DNA from: Congregibacter sp.
GTDB lineage: Bacteria; Pseudomonadota; Gammaproteobacteria; Pseudomonadales; Halieaceae
DNA length: 5,870 nucleotides
Direction of reading: 5' to 3'
Assembly (NCBI GenBank): GCA_013911345.1
Contig: JACETJ010000095.1
Location: 1 to 5,870 of the forward strand
Below are positions 1 through 5,870 of this stretch, one piece after another. Under the pieces are notes generated by a model. It was not told the DNA's origin, searched no databases, and worked only from the letters and a program-made list of their open reading frames with translations. Each line of letters opens with the position of its first letter. Positions within the stretch are counted from its first letter, which is position 1. The translations under genes were made by a program, and so were the position numbers.

Positions 1-705
1 GAGCAGGCCCAGCGCCAAGGCTTCGTCGTGGATACCGCAGGCAAAATCGTACCAGCTGATCGCACCAGCATCGGACCAATGAAACACCCCGCTGGCATCA
101 TTGTGAAGAGCCAGCAACCAGCAGATCTCTGCAAGACCGCGGGCCGAGGTTGGCGAACCGATTTGATCATTCACTACGCGCACGTTGCCCTGCTCCCGCA
201 TCAATCGCAGCATCGTCAGCACAAAATTTCGCCCGCCAGGACCATAGACCCAGCTGGTGCGCACCACTGCATGGCTCGCGCCACTGGCGAGCACCGCCTG
301 CTCGCCCCGCCACTTGCTCGCACCATAAACACCCAGAGGTGAGGGGTTCGCCCCAGGAGCGTAGGGTCGAGGCGCGCGGCCATCAAAAATAAAGTCGGTG
401 GAGAGATGCACCAGCCGCAGGCCGCGCTGGGCACACAGCGCGCCCAGCATAGCGGGGGCGCTGGCGTTCACGGCATCAGCCGTATCACGGTCATCCTCAG
501 CGGCATCCACGGCAGTGTAAGCAGCCGCATTGATCACAACATGCGGATCCACTTCATCGATCACCCGGCGCAGCGCCGAGTCATCAGCCACGTCGCAGGT
601 CGCGCGGCTGAATCCCTTTGCGTCGACCGTGTCGGGGACTGAGTCCATGCAAGCCTGGCCGAGTTGGCCCGCGGCACCGAGCACCAGTGCCCGCTGGGCG
701 CTCAC
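1..705 (-). CDS. rfbD: dTDP-4-dehydrorhamnose reductase, 3' end beyond window
   Basis: Last enzyme of dTDP-L-rhamnose synthesis: NAD(P)H-dependent reduction of dTDP-4-dehydro-L-rhamnose in the cytoplasm, supplying rhamnose for O-antigen or other surface glycans. Seen in the 235 readable codons: a Rossmann nucleotide motif GAAGQLG (residues 10-16), DPHVVINAAAYTAVD (53-67), the STD segment with Thr103 followed by FIFDG, the SDR-type YxxxK as YGASK (Tyr127, Lys131), RTSWVYG (149-155), DQIGSPTSA (180-188) and SWYDFA (217-222). Together these are diagnostic of the RmlD family, which is usually about 290-300 residues, so roughly 55-65 residues lie off the left edge. The start is GTG at 705-703. It overlaps the TGA of the upstream hydrolase by four bases (GTGA) and has a GGAAG ribosome site seven bases upstream; no better start is visible. 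All catalytic residues present look normal. Translation is probably coupled to the hydrolase gene. Also called rmlD. Confidence 0.95.
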   Translation of the reverse strand, partial: MSAQRALVLGAAGQLGQACMDSVPDTVDAKGFSRATCDVADDSALRRVIDEVDPHVVINAAAYTAVDAAEDDRDTADAVNASAPAMLGALCAQRGLRLVHLSTDFIFDGRAPRPYAPGANPSPLGVYGASKWRGEQAVLASGASHAVVRTSWVYGPGGRNFVLTMLRLMREQGNVRVVNDQIGSPTSARGLAEICWLLALHNDASGVFHWSDAGAISWYDFACGIHDEALALGLL

Positions 706-1508
706 AAATGCGCTTCCAGCCACTTAACGTAGCGGGCAATCACTTCTTCAGATTCCGGCTCATTCAGGATCTCGTGGTACAGCCCCGGCCAGAAGTCGAG
801 AGCCTTGTCCTGGGCGCCCAGTGCGTCAAAAAAGGCCTGAGAACCCTCTGGACCCGCCATCACATCAGCCTCGCCATGGGCGATGTAAATGGGCAGCGTG
901 ATCTCGCCTGCCCGGGCAATGGCCACCTCCATGGCATCCAGCATCTCAATGCCAAGACCCGTCGTGATCTTGCCGTTATAAACCAATGGGTCGGCGATGT
1001 AATCAGCGACGACAGCCGGATCGCGGCTCACCCCGTTAGCGTCAAGAGAGACCATCCCAAGCTTGGGTAGTACCGTTTTGAGCACTCTGCCAATCCAAAG
1101 CAGGGGCGCGGGCGCCGGATCCACTGCGTGGAAAGCTGGGCCCGACAGCATCGCGCCCTGAAATGCGGCCTGAGATGCGAGCAGTAAATGGGCGCTGATA
1201 AGTCCCCCCATACTGTGGCCAAACAGGAACACCGGTCGCCCCGGATACCACTCGTCGATCCGAGCGCGCAGTGCCTGCATCGGTTCGAGATACTGAGAGA
1301 AAGTCTTCAGGTAAACCCGAACACCGGGCGACGCTCCGTGTCCCATGTGGTCAGGGCCGACGACGGCCACACCGCGCTCATTAAAGCGAGCGGCGACGTG
1401 CTCATAGCGACCGGTGTGCTCAGCAAGACCATGGGCAAGCAGCACACACGCCTTGGCGTCATCAACTGGCCAGTGTCGATATTGGATACCGCTGGGGAGA
1501 CTTTCCAT
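702..1508 (-). CDS. alpha/beta hydrolase, monoacylglycerol lipase / lysophospholipase type
   Basis: A 268-residue serine hydrolase of the Hydrolase_4 (monoacylglycerol lipase/PldB-like) group. Seen: the HG oxyanion motif with family-typical context AHGLAEHTGRYEHVA (25-39), GPDHMGHGASPG (51-62), the nucleophile elbow GHSMGG with Ser99, an acidic residue Asp215 in AHGEADVM, and His245 in GLYHEILNEPE. The Ser-Asp-His triad is therefore complete and length is normal for the family. No signal peptide or membrane segment is visible, so it is probably cytoplasmic. The ATG at 1508 was chosen because homology begins there. The frame stays open to an ATG at 1709, but that would overlap ilvE by 188 bases and adds an Arg/Ser-rich stretch that is only the antisense-frame reading of ilvE. 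The gene starts 13 bases after the ilvE stop, without a strong ribosome site, and its TGA overlaps the rfbD start. The natural substrate cannot be told from sequence: acylglycerol, lysophospholipid or another ester are all possible. Confidence 0.92.
   Translation of the reverse strand: MESLPSGIQYRHWPVDDAKACVLLAHGLAEHTGRYEHVAARFNERGVAVVGPDHMGHGASPGVRVYLKTFSQYLEPMQALRARIDEWYPGRPVFLFGHSMGGLISAHLLLASQAAFQGAMLSGPAFHAVDPAPAPLLWIGRVLKTVLPKLGMVSLDANGVSRDPAVVADYIADPLVYNGKITTGLGIEMLDAMEVAIARAGEITLPIYIAHGEADVMAGPEGSQAFFDALGAQDKALDFWPGLYHEILNEPESEEVIARYVKWLEAHL
713..717 (-). promoter_or_regulatory. ribosome binding site of rfbD
   Basis: GGAAG on the minus strand, seven bases before the GTG at 705. It lies inside the last codons of the hydrolase gene and supports the GTG as the true start of rfbD even though no ATG is available there. 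Confidence 0.6.
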
Positions 1509-1521
1509 CAGCCCGCGCGAC

Positions 1522-2448
1522 CTAGTCAGCCACCGGCGCCAACCACTCAGCGTACTGGGGTTGCTCGCCACGCACGGCTTCAAGGTAAATGCTTTGCAGC
1601 TTTTCCGTGATCGGACCGCGCGCACCGCTGCCGATCGTCCGATGATCGACCTCGCGGATCGGTACCACTTCTGCCGCGGTGCCGGTAAAGAACGCCTCAT
1701 CGGCGACATAGACTTCGTCCCGGGTAATCCGCTTTTCCCTAACAGTCAGGCCCTGATCGGCCGCAATGCGGAAAATACTATCTCGCGTAATCCCCTCCAG
1801 ACACGATGTCAGCTCAGGTGTGTATAGGACACCATCGCGGACGAGGAAAAAATTCTCGCCACTACCCTCTGCGACGTAGCCCTCGTTATCCAGCAGCAGC
1901 GCCTCCTCGAAACCGGCATCCATCGCTTCTCTGAGCGCCAGAATGGAATTGATGTAGTTGCCGTTGGCCTTCGCTTTACACATCGTGATGTTCACGTGGT
2001 GACGGGTGTAACTCGACGTCGCAATGCGAATACCGCGGTCTCTGGCCTCGGGGTCCATGTATGAAGGCCACGCCCATGACGCCACCATGACATGAGTCTT
2101 GAGGTTGTCGGCACGCAGGCCCATCCCCTCAGAGCCGAGGAAACACATGGGCCGGATGTACGCCTCATCCAAATCGTTAGCCCTGACGACCTCACGTTGT
2201 GCTGCGTTCAGGGTCTCTTTGTCGTAGGGCATGTCCATGCGCAGAATATGTGCCGAGCGGAATAGCCGATCGGTGTGCTCCTTGAGACGGAATATCGACG
2301 TCCCTTCGCGGGTCTTGTACGCGCGGACACCTTCGAAGACCCCCAAACCGTAATGGAAGGTATGGGTCAGCACATGAACCCGCGCTTCCTGCCAGGGCAC
2401 CATTTCGCCATCGAGCCAGATGTGGCCGGTGAGTTTTGAGAGGTCCAT
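1522..2448 (-). CDS. ilvE: branched-chain amino acid aminotransferase
   Basis: PLP-dependent fold-type IV (class IV) transaminase that interconverts leucine, isoleucine and valine with their 2-oxo acids, using 2-oxoglutarate/glutamate as amino partner; it is the last step of branched-chain amino acid synthesis. Seen: N-terminal IWLDGEMVPW (10-19), HTFHYGLGVFEGVRAY (29-44), the arginine of YIRP (97-100), the PLP lysine Lys160 in CKAKANGNYINS, the cofactor-binding YVAEGSGENFF (191-201) with Glu194, LEGITRDS (217-224), and FTGTAAEVVPIREVD (254-268). Length of 308 residues is normal and no key residue is missing. The retained GNY and EGSGEN motifs favour BCAT over the related D-amino-acid transaminase and aminodeoxychorismate lyase branches. 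It follows glnE after 59 bases and precedes the hydrolase by 13. I see no leader peptide, attenuator or clear promoter in the 59-base gap, so co-transcription with glnE is likely but not proven. Confidence 0.97.
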   Translation of the reverse strand: MDLSKLTGHIWLDGEMVPWQEARVHVLTHTFHYGLGVFEGVRAYKTREGTSIFRLKEHTDRLFRSAHILRMDMPYDKETLNAAQREVVRANDLDEAYIRPMCFLGSEGMGLRADNLKTHVMVASWAWPSYMDPEARDRGIRIATSSYTRHHVNITMCKAKANGNYINSILALREAMDAGFEEALLLDNEGYVAEGSGENFFLVRDGVLYTPELTSCLEGITRDSIFRIAADQGLTVREKRITRDEVYVADEAFFTGTAAEVVPIREVDHRTIGSGARGPITEKLQSIYLEAVRGEQPQYAEWLAPVAD

Positions 2449-2454
2449 GTCGTT

Positions 2455-2459
2455 TCCTT
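2455..2459 (-). promoter_or_regulatory. ribosome binding site of ilvE
   Basis: AAGGA on the minus strand, six bases before the ATG at 2448, within AGAAAGGAAACGAC. It is the strongest Shine-Dalgarno match in the window and fixes the ilvE start. Confidence 0.8.
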
Positions 2460-2507
2460 TCTGTTTGCGAGGACAGCCTATGCCATCAGCACGCCGGGGG
2501 CAGAATT

Positions 2508-5396
2508 TTACCCTGCCTGCAGCCCCGGTAATAAGGCTTCGGTAATTTGTTTGACTTGCTCGCAGTGAGTATCAAACCGTCCTATCTCCGTCTCTGCGGG
2601 GTGTCCCTGCAGCGCCAGAGCATGTGTCTCGCTTCGATAAGCCAAATACGCCTGCGAGAGCGTTTCTACGTCGCGGGTCGACATCAGCCCTGCATGCTCG
2701 ATCACGTCGAGCAAACGAATGACATCGGGCCACTGGGTCAACGCAATATGCTGGTTGGCGTATGCCAGAACGAGGTATTGCACCACAAATTCAATATCGA
2801 CAATACCTCCGGAATCGCGCTTGAGATCGAAGCGATTGCCGGTGCGCCCTGACGCGCTGTGTTCAGCGCGCATTTTCTCGCGCATCTCGCACACGGCCGC
2901 GGCAACAGCCGGCCGCTCTCTCGGCATAGCCAGAATTTCTGCGCGTAATGCCTCCAGCGATGCCTTGAGCGATGCGTCTCCAGCGACCACTCGCGTGCGC
3001 ACCAGAGCCTGATGCTCCCACACCCAAGCAGACTCTCGTTGATATCGGCGTAGCGAGGACAAGGTGGTTGCCACCAGACCAGAATCTCCATCCGGGCGGA
3101 GCCGAAGGTCCACCTCATAAAGCCTCCCAGAGTAAGTCTGCGCAGACAAAACATGCACAACGCGCTGTGCAAGTCGGGTATAGAAGCGGGTGTTGTCGAC
3201 CACTTTGGGGCCGGCGGTCTCTCCTTCTGCACCGTCGAAAACAAAGACCAGATCAAGGTCTGAGCCGTAACTCAGCTCCAAGCCACCGAGCTTCCCGTAG
3301 GCCATGACCGCAAACCCAGCAGATTCCGACTGGGGCTCACCGTAGCGCTGAACCAGTTCAGCGCGAGCCAAAGCAACGGCCTGCTCGATCATCACTTCTG
3401 CCAGAAAAGTGAGGTTATCGCTCACTTTCATGATGGGCAGTGTGCCGGTGAGCTCGCTGGCTGCGACCCGCAAAATCACGCCGTCTTTTATGCGGCTGAG
3501 TGCACTCATCTGTGCCTCGAGGTCCTCCTCAGGTATACGCAGCAACTGTTGCCTGACCAAAGCATGGAGCTCCTCGCGACTGGGCGCGCTGTAAAGCGTC
3601 GACTCATGAAGCAACTCGTCAACCAACTCTGGGCGTGCAGCAAGGCGCTCCGACAGCCAGATACTCGACGCCACCAGGGTGAGCAGATGCTCTAGAGCAC
3701 GCGGGTTCTCCTGAAGGAGAACGAGGTAGGCGCTGCGACGACAGACCGCTCGCACAAACGGCAGGCTCCGTGTCAGGGCGGAGTCGGGTTCAGGCGTAGC
3801 GGCGGCCATTTCACAGAGCAACGGCAGGAAAGCCTCGAGGCGCCGCCGCCCTTCTGGCTGCAGCGCCGCGACCCAGGCGTTGTCCAAAAACGACTCCACT
3901 GCCGCCCAGCTCTCATCGGCCCGCGGGTAACCGATCTCCCGCAAGGCATTTTCGCCGAGCAGGGAGAACGACAACCGCGAGGAGTTCGGCGCGCGAGTCA
4001 TCTCTTCAGGAGCTTCGCTGGTAGGCTCTGCGATCAGGTCGTTGAAAAGGTCCTCTACCTCACGGCGCGCCTCACTGAGGTGTGCCTCCAGCGTTGCCCA
4101 ATCCGCAAAGCCCGACAGCAGCGCCAGCTGTGCCTGCGGCACCGGCTCGCGCGGCAAGGACTGGGTCTGCCTATCCTGCATGGCTTGTAAAGCATGTTCG
4201 ACCCGGCGCTGAAGGCGATAATGTGTCGCCAGACGTCTGGCTTGATCAGCTGTAAGCACCTCAGCTCGCGCTAGCGCCGCCAAAGTCGACAGCAATGAAC
4301 GGCTGCGTATTTCCGGAATTCGCCCGCCATGAATCAACTGCAGGCTCTGGGCAACGAACTCGATTTCCCGGATACCGCCGGCGCCGCGCTTCAGATCATC
4401 ATCGATTCCGAGTCGCGTGACCTCTGCGCGCATCATGCTTTTCATGTCCCTTAGCGCTGCAATCACCGAAAAGTCGGTGTAGCGGCGATACACAAAGGAT
4501 CCCAGCATGCTCATCAGACTCTCTTGCGCCTCGGGAGTGCCGGTAATCGGCCTTGCCTTGATCATGGCGTAGCGTTCCCACTCTCTACCCTGCTCCTGGT
4601 AGTAGACCTCCAGTGCGTTGTATGACCCCACCAACGCACCACTGTCGCCGTAAGGCCTCAGACGCATATCGACTCTGAACGCGAAACCCTCCTCGGTCAC
4701 CGCATCCAGCAGGCGGATGACCATCTGGCCGAGACGAATAAAAAAGGCTTGGTTGTCGAGTTCCTGGCGCCCTCCCTGGGTATGCCCGGTCTCGGGGTAT
4801 GCAAAGATCAAATCGATATCAGAAGAGAAGTTCAGCTCATTGCCGCCTAGCTTGCCCATGCCCAAGACCACAAGCGGCTGCGGCTGACCGCTGTCGGCAC
4901 CCAGTGGGACGCCATATTTTTCCTCCAACGCGGTGGTTGAGCAGCTGACCGCCGCACGAATACAGCAGTCAGCAAGCTGGCTGAGCGCCTCAAAAGCGTC
5001 TTCAACGCTGGCAAGCTTTGCGTAATCTCGCCAGAGGATTCGCAGCATCTCCTGGTGACGAAAAATCCTTAGGGCGGCCATTAACTCCGGCTCAGATTGA
5101 GCCGGCGTTAGGAGCCTAGACAGCGCCTGATCCCAGTCCTGAGCCGCCCAATGCCGGCTCTGCAGCAAGCTCCCGTCATGCAGCCCGTCGCATAGCCACT
5201 CGTGATGGCGAGCGACCTGCTCTCCAAAAAAATCACTGCAGGAGAGGAGCTCTTGAAAGGAACGCCACTGGTCCGCCGATTGAACTGCCTCGGTGAGCGC
5301 GGCATAGGCTGCTTCACCAATGCGTGTCGCCAAACGCGATATGGCACTGCCAAGGCGATCCTCCATCCACATGGGCCTGTCGAGATCCTGAGACAT
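2508..5396 (-). CDS. glnE: bifunctional glutamine synthetase adenylyltransferase / adenylyl-removing enzyme
   Basis: Cytoplasmic regulator that attaches AMP to, or removes it from, the regulatory tyrosine of glutamine synthetase subunits; in the enterobacterial model it responds to PII protein (GlnB) and glutamine. Seen: two nucleotidyltransferase domains in tandem. The N-terminal one (deadenylylation) has GMGKLGGNELNFSSDIDL with Asp193 and Asp195, VDMRLRPYGDSG (242-253) and KRGAGGIREIEFVAQ (336-350). The C-terminal one (adenylylation) has AYGKLGGLELSYGSDLDL with Asp713 and Asp715, VDLRLRPDGDSG (762-773) and KRDSGGIVDIEFVVQ (859-873). These spans match the E. coli protein (about 946 residues) closely, so both activities should be intact at 962 residues. 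The ATG at 5396 gives the longest reading but has no clear ribosome site; Met11 at 5366 has ACAGG nine bases upstream and is an alternative. The extreme N-terminus is poorly conserved in the family and does not settle it. The gene heads the leftward run and is divergent from argA. Confidence 0.98.
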   Translation of the reverse strand: MSQDLDRPMWMEDRLGSAISRLATRIGEAAYAALTEAVQSADQWRSFQELLSCSDFFGEQVARHHEWLCDGLHDGSLLQSRHWAAQDWDQALSRLLTPAQSEPELMAALRIFRHQEMLRILWRDYAKLASVEDAFEALSQLADCCIRAAVSCSTTALEEKYGVPLGADSGQPQPLVVLGMGKLGGNELNFSSDIDLIFAYPETGHTQGGRQELDNQAFFIRLGQMVIRLLDAVTEEGFAFRVDMRLRPYGDSGALVGSYNALEVYYQEQGREWERYAMIKARPITGTPEAQESLMSMLGSFVYRRYTDFSVIAALRDMKSMMRAEVTRLGIDDDLKRGAGGIREIEFVAQSLQLIHGGRIPEIRSRSLLSTLAALARAEVLTADQARRLATHYRLQRRVEHALQAMQDRQTQSLPREPVPQAQLALLSGFADWATLEAHLSEARREVEDLFNDLIAEPTSEAPEEMTRAPNSSRLSFSLLGENALREIGYPRADESWAAVESFLDNAWVAALQPEGRRRLEAFLPLLCEMAAATPEPDSALTRSLPFVRAVCRRSAYLVLLQENPRALEHLLTLVASSIWLSERLAARPELVDELLHESTLYSAPSREELHALVRQQLLRIPEEDLEAQMSALSRIKDGVILRVAASELTGTLPIMKVSDNLTFLAEVMIEQAVALARAELVQRYGEPQSESAGFAVMAYGKLGGLELSYGSDLDLVFVFDGAEGETAGPKVVDNTRFYTRLAQRVVHVLSAQTYSGRLYEVDLRLRPDGDSGLVATTLSSLRRYQRESAWVWEHQALVRTRVVAGDASLKASLEALRAEILAMPRERPAVAAAVCEMREKMRAEHSASGRTGNRFDLKRDSGGIVDIEFVVQYLVLAYANQHIALTQWPDVIRLLDVIEHAGLMSTRDVETLSQAYLAYRSETHALALQGHPAETEIGRFDTHCEQVKQITEALLPGLQAG

Positions 5397-5583
5397 GTGT
5401 GAGCGGGCTCTGTCCGATCAATAGCGCTAGCCTATCGGCAAGCCGACGCGCCCGCCACCAATGCAGCAGCTCGCGCGACAGCAAGATTTTTTACCCTTTC
5501 TCACAACTTGAAGACTCGGTAGGATGCGCCTCCCTGAAAGACCACCTCGAGGTGGTCTCTGACTATTAACGCCAGCAGACACC
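5397..5583. other. divergent glnE-argA intergenic region
   Basis: This 187-base stretch must hold the promoters of both glnE (leftward) and argA (rightward). It contains a T6 run at 5487-5492, an AT-richer patch around it, and the palindrome at 5539-5558. No convincing sigma-70 promoter is visible: TTGAAG at 5508-5513 and TAGGAT at 5520-5525 each look partly like promoter elements but are not correctly spaced with each other or with a good partner. I see no E. coli-type ArgR box and no sigma-54 GG-N10-GC element that I would defend. No small coding gene is supported here. Confidence 0.6.
5539..5558. repeat. perfect 20-bp palindrome upstream of argA
   Basis: AGACCACCTC followed directly by its exact reverse complement GAGGTGGTCT, centred between 5548 and 5549 and ending 25 bases before the argA ATG. 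As DNA it is a symmetric site that a dimeric regulator could bind. As RNA it could form an eight-base-pair, GC-rich hairpin with a TCGA loop in the argA leader. No T-run follows it on the plus strand and only TTT on the minus strand, so an intrinsic terminator is unlikely. The sequence does not resemble the ArgR sites I know from E. coli or Pseudomonas. Function is unassigned. Confidence 0.85.
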
Positions 5584-5870
5584 ATGACTGACACAGCGCA
5601 TCACATTGCCTGGTTTCGCCACACGGGTCCCTATATCAAGGCTCACCGTGGGCGGACCTTTGTGATCTATTTGGGTAACGGCGCGCTGGAGTCAAATGGG
5701 CTCTTTACCCTGGTCCACGACATGGCGCTACTCCATTCTTTGGGCGTCAAACTGGTGTTGGTGCACGCCACACGAGAGGCCATTGATGCGGCACTGCCAA
5801 CCGACCAGACCGCGCAGTTCCATGACGGGGTCCGCATTACAGACGACCAGACGCTTGCCGTTGCCAGCGA
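5584..5870 (+). CDS. argA: amino-acid N-acetyltransferase (N-acetylglutamate synthase), 3' end beyond window
   Basis: First step of arginine synthesis: acetyl-CoA plus L-glutamate to N-acetylglutamate, cytoplasmic. Proteobacterial ArgA has an N-terminal amino-acid-kinase-like domain, which binds arginine for feedback control, and a C-terminal GNAT acetyltransferase domain. Only the first 95 codons are here, all in the kinase-like domain. Seen: WFRHTGPYIKAHRGRTFVIYLG (10-31), strongly like the E. coli and Pseudomonas N-termini, LLHSLGVKLVLVH (49-61) and VRITDDQTL (83-91). The ATG at 5584 aligns with the family start, although the ribosome site is weak (AGCAGA). Oddities: the motif usually written GxRPQI after the LVLV strand reads ATREAI here (62-67), and the glycine-rich turn reads GNGALES (31-37). 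The acetyltransferase domain is off the right edge, so activity cannot be judged. A divergent paralogue is a less likely reading. Confidence 0.9.
   Translation, partial: MTDTAHHIAWFRHTGPYIKAHRGRTFVIYLGNGALESNGLFTLVHDMALLHSLGVKLVLVHATREAIDAALPTDQTAQFHDGVRITDDQTLAVAS

Noticed and set aside
618..1070. Plus-strand open frame of 150 codons opposite the rfbD start and hydrolase 3' part.
   Set aside because: It is antisense to genes with clear family motifs, its translation shows no recognisable domain, and long antisense frames are expected in GC-rich coding DNA.
1509..1709. Upstream extension of the hydrolase to an ATG at 1709 (335 residues).
   Set aside because: It would overlap ilvE by 188 bases in another frame, is Arg/Ser-rich with no family similarity, and all hydrolase motifs lie after the ATG at 1508.
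1188..1827. Two overlapping plus-strand open frames (1188-1610, 1414-1827) opposite the hydrolase and ilvE.
   Set aside because: Both are frame shadows of well-supported minus-strand genes and have no ribosome site or recognisable motif.
2449..2507. Possible terminator or attenuator between glnE and ilvE.
   Set aside because: The 59 bases include a GC-rich stretch but no convincing stem-loop with a T-run, and no short leader peptide rich in Leu, Ile or Val codons.
2738..3256. Minus-strand open frame of 172 codons inside glnE in a different frame.
   Set aside because: It lies wholly within the conserved C-terminal adenylyltransferase domain of GlnE, whose own frame is intact; there is no sign of a frameshift or nested gene.
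5486..5499. T-rich run (TTTTTTACCCTTT) as an intrinsic terminator.
   Set aside because: No stable GC-rich hairpin directly precedes it on either strand, and no gene ends nearby that would need a terminator.
5324..5569. Plus-strand open frame of 81 codons spanning the glnE start and the intergenic region.
   Set aside because: It is mostly antisense to glnE, shows no ribosome site or domain, and runs through the palindrome; it is best seen as chance.

Overview
The window looks like ordinary chromosomal core sequence from a GC-rich gammaproteobacterium, possibly a marine lineage related to the Pseudomonas/Cellvibrio side of the class. This rests on a glnE-ilvE gene pair of the kind recalled for Pseudomonas next to lipopolysaccharide genes, on a proteobacterial-type ArgA, and on GC-rich codon use. 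The genus cannot be named from the sequence alone.

Layout. Four genes run leftward (minus strand), in transcription order: glnE (5396 to 2508, complete, 962 residues), ilvE (2448 to 1522, complete, 308 residues), an alpha/beta hydrolase of the monoacylglycerol-lipase type (1508 to 702, complete, 268 residues) and rfbD/rmlD (705 to 1, cut by the left edge after 235 codons). Gaps are 59 nt (glnE-ilvE), 13 nt (ilvE-hydrolase) and a 4-nt GTGA overlap (hydrolase-rfbD), so the last three at least look like one transcript. Rightward from 5584, argA begins and is cut by the right edge after 95 codons. glnE and argA are divergent and share a 187-bp intergenic region that holds a perfect 20-bp palindrome.

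How the genes fit together. GlnE adenylylates and deadenylylates glutamine synthetase according to nitrogen status. IlvE moves amino groups between glutamate and branched-chain amino acids. ArgA acetylates glutamate to start arginine synthesis. Three of the five genes therefore act at the glutamate node. RfbD makes dTDP-L-rhamnose for cell-surface polysaccharide and probably marks the edge of an envelope gene block. The hydrolase has an intact catalytic triad, but its substrate is unknown.

I see no RNA genes, mobile elements, CRISPR arrays, phage genes or clear intrinsic terminators, and no evidence of a new multi-gene system. The points most worth checking are the altered motifs near the N-terminus of ArgA, the intergenic palindrome, and the hydrolase placed between ilvE and rfbD.
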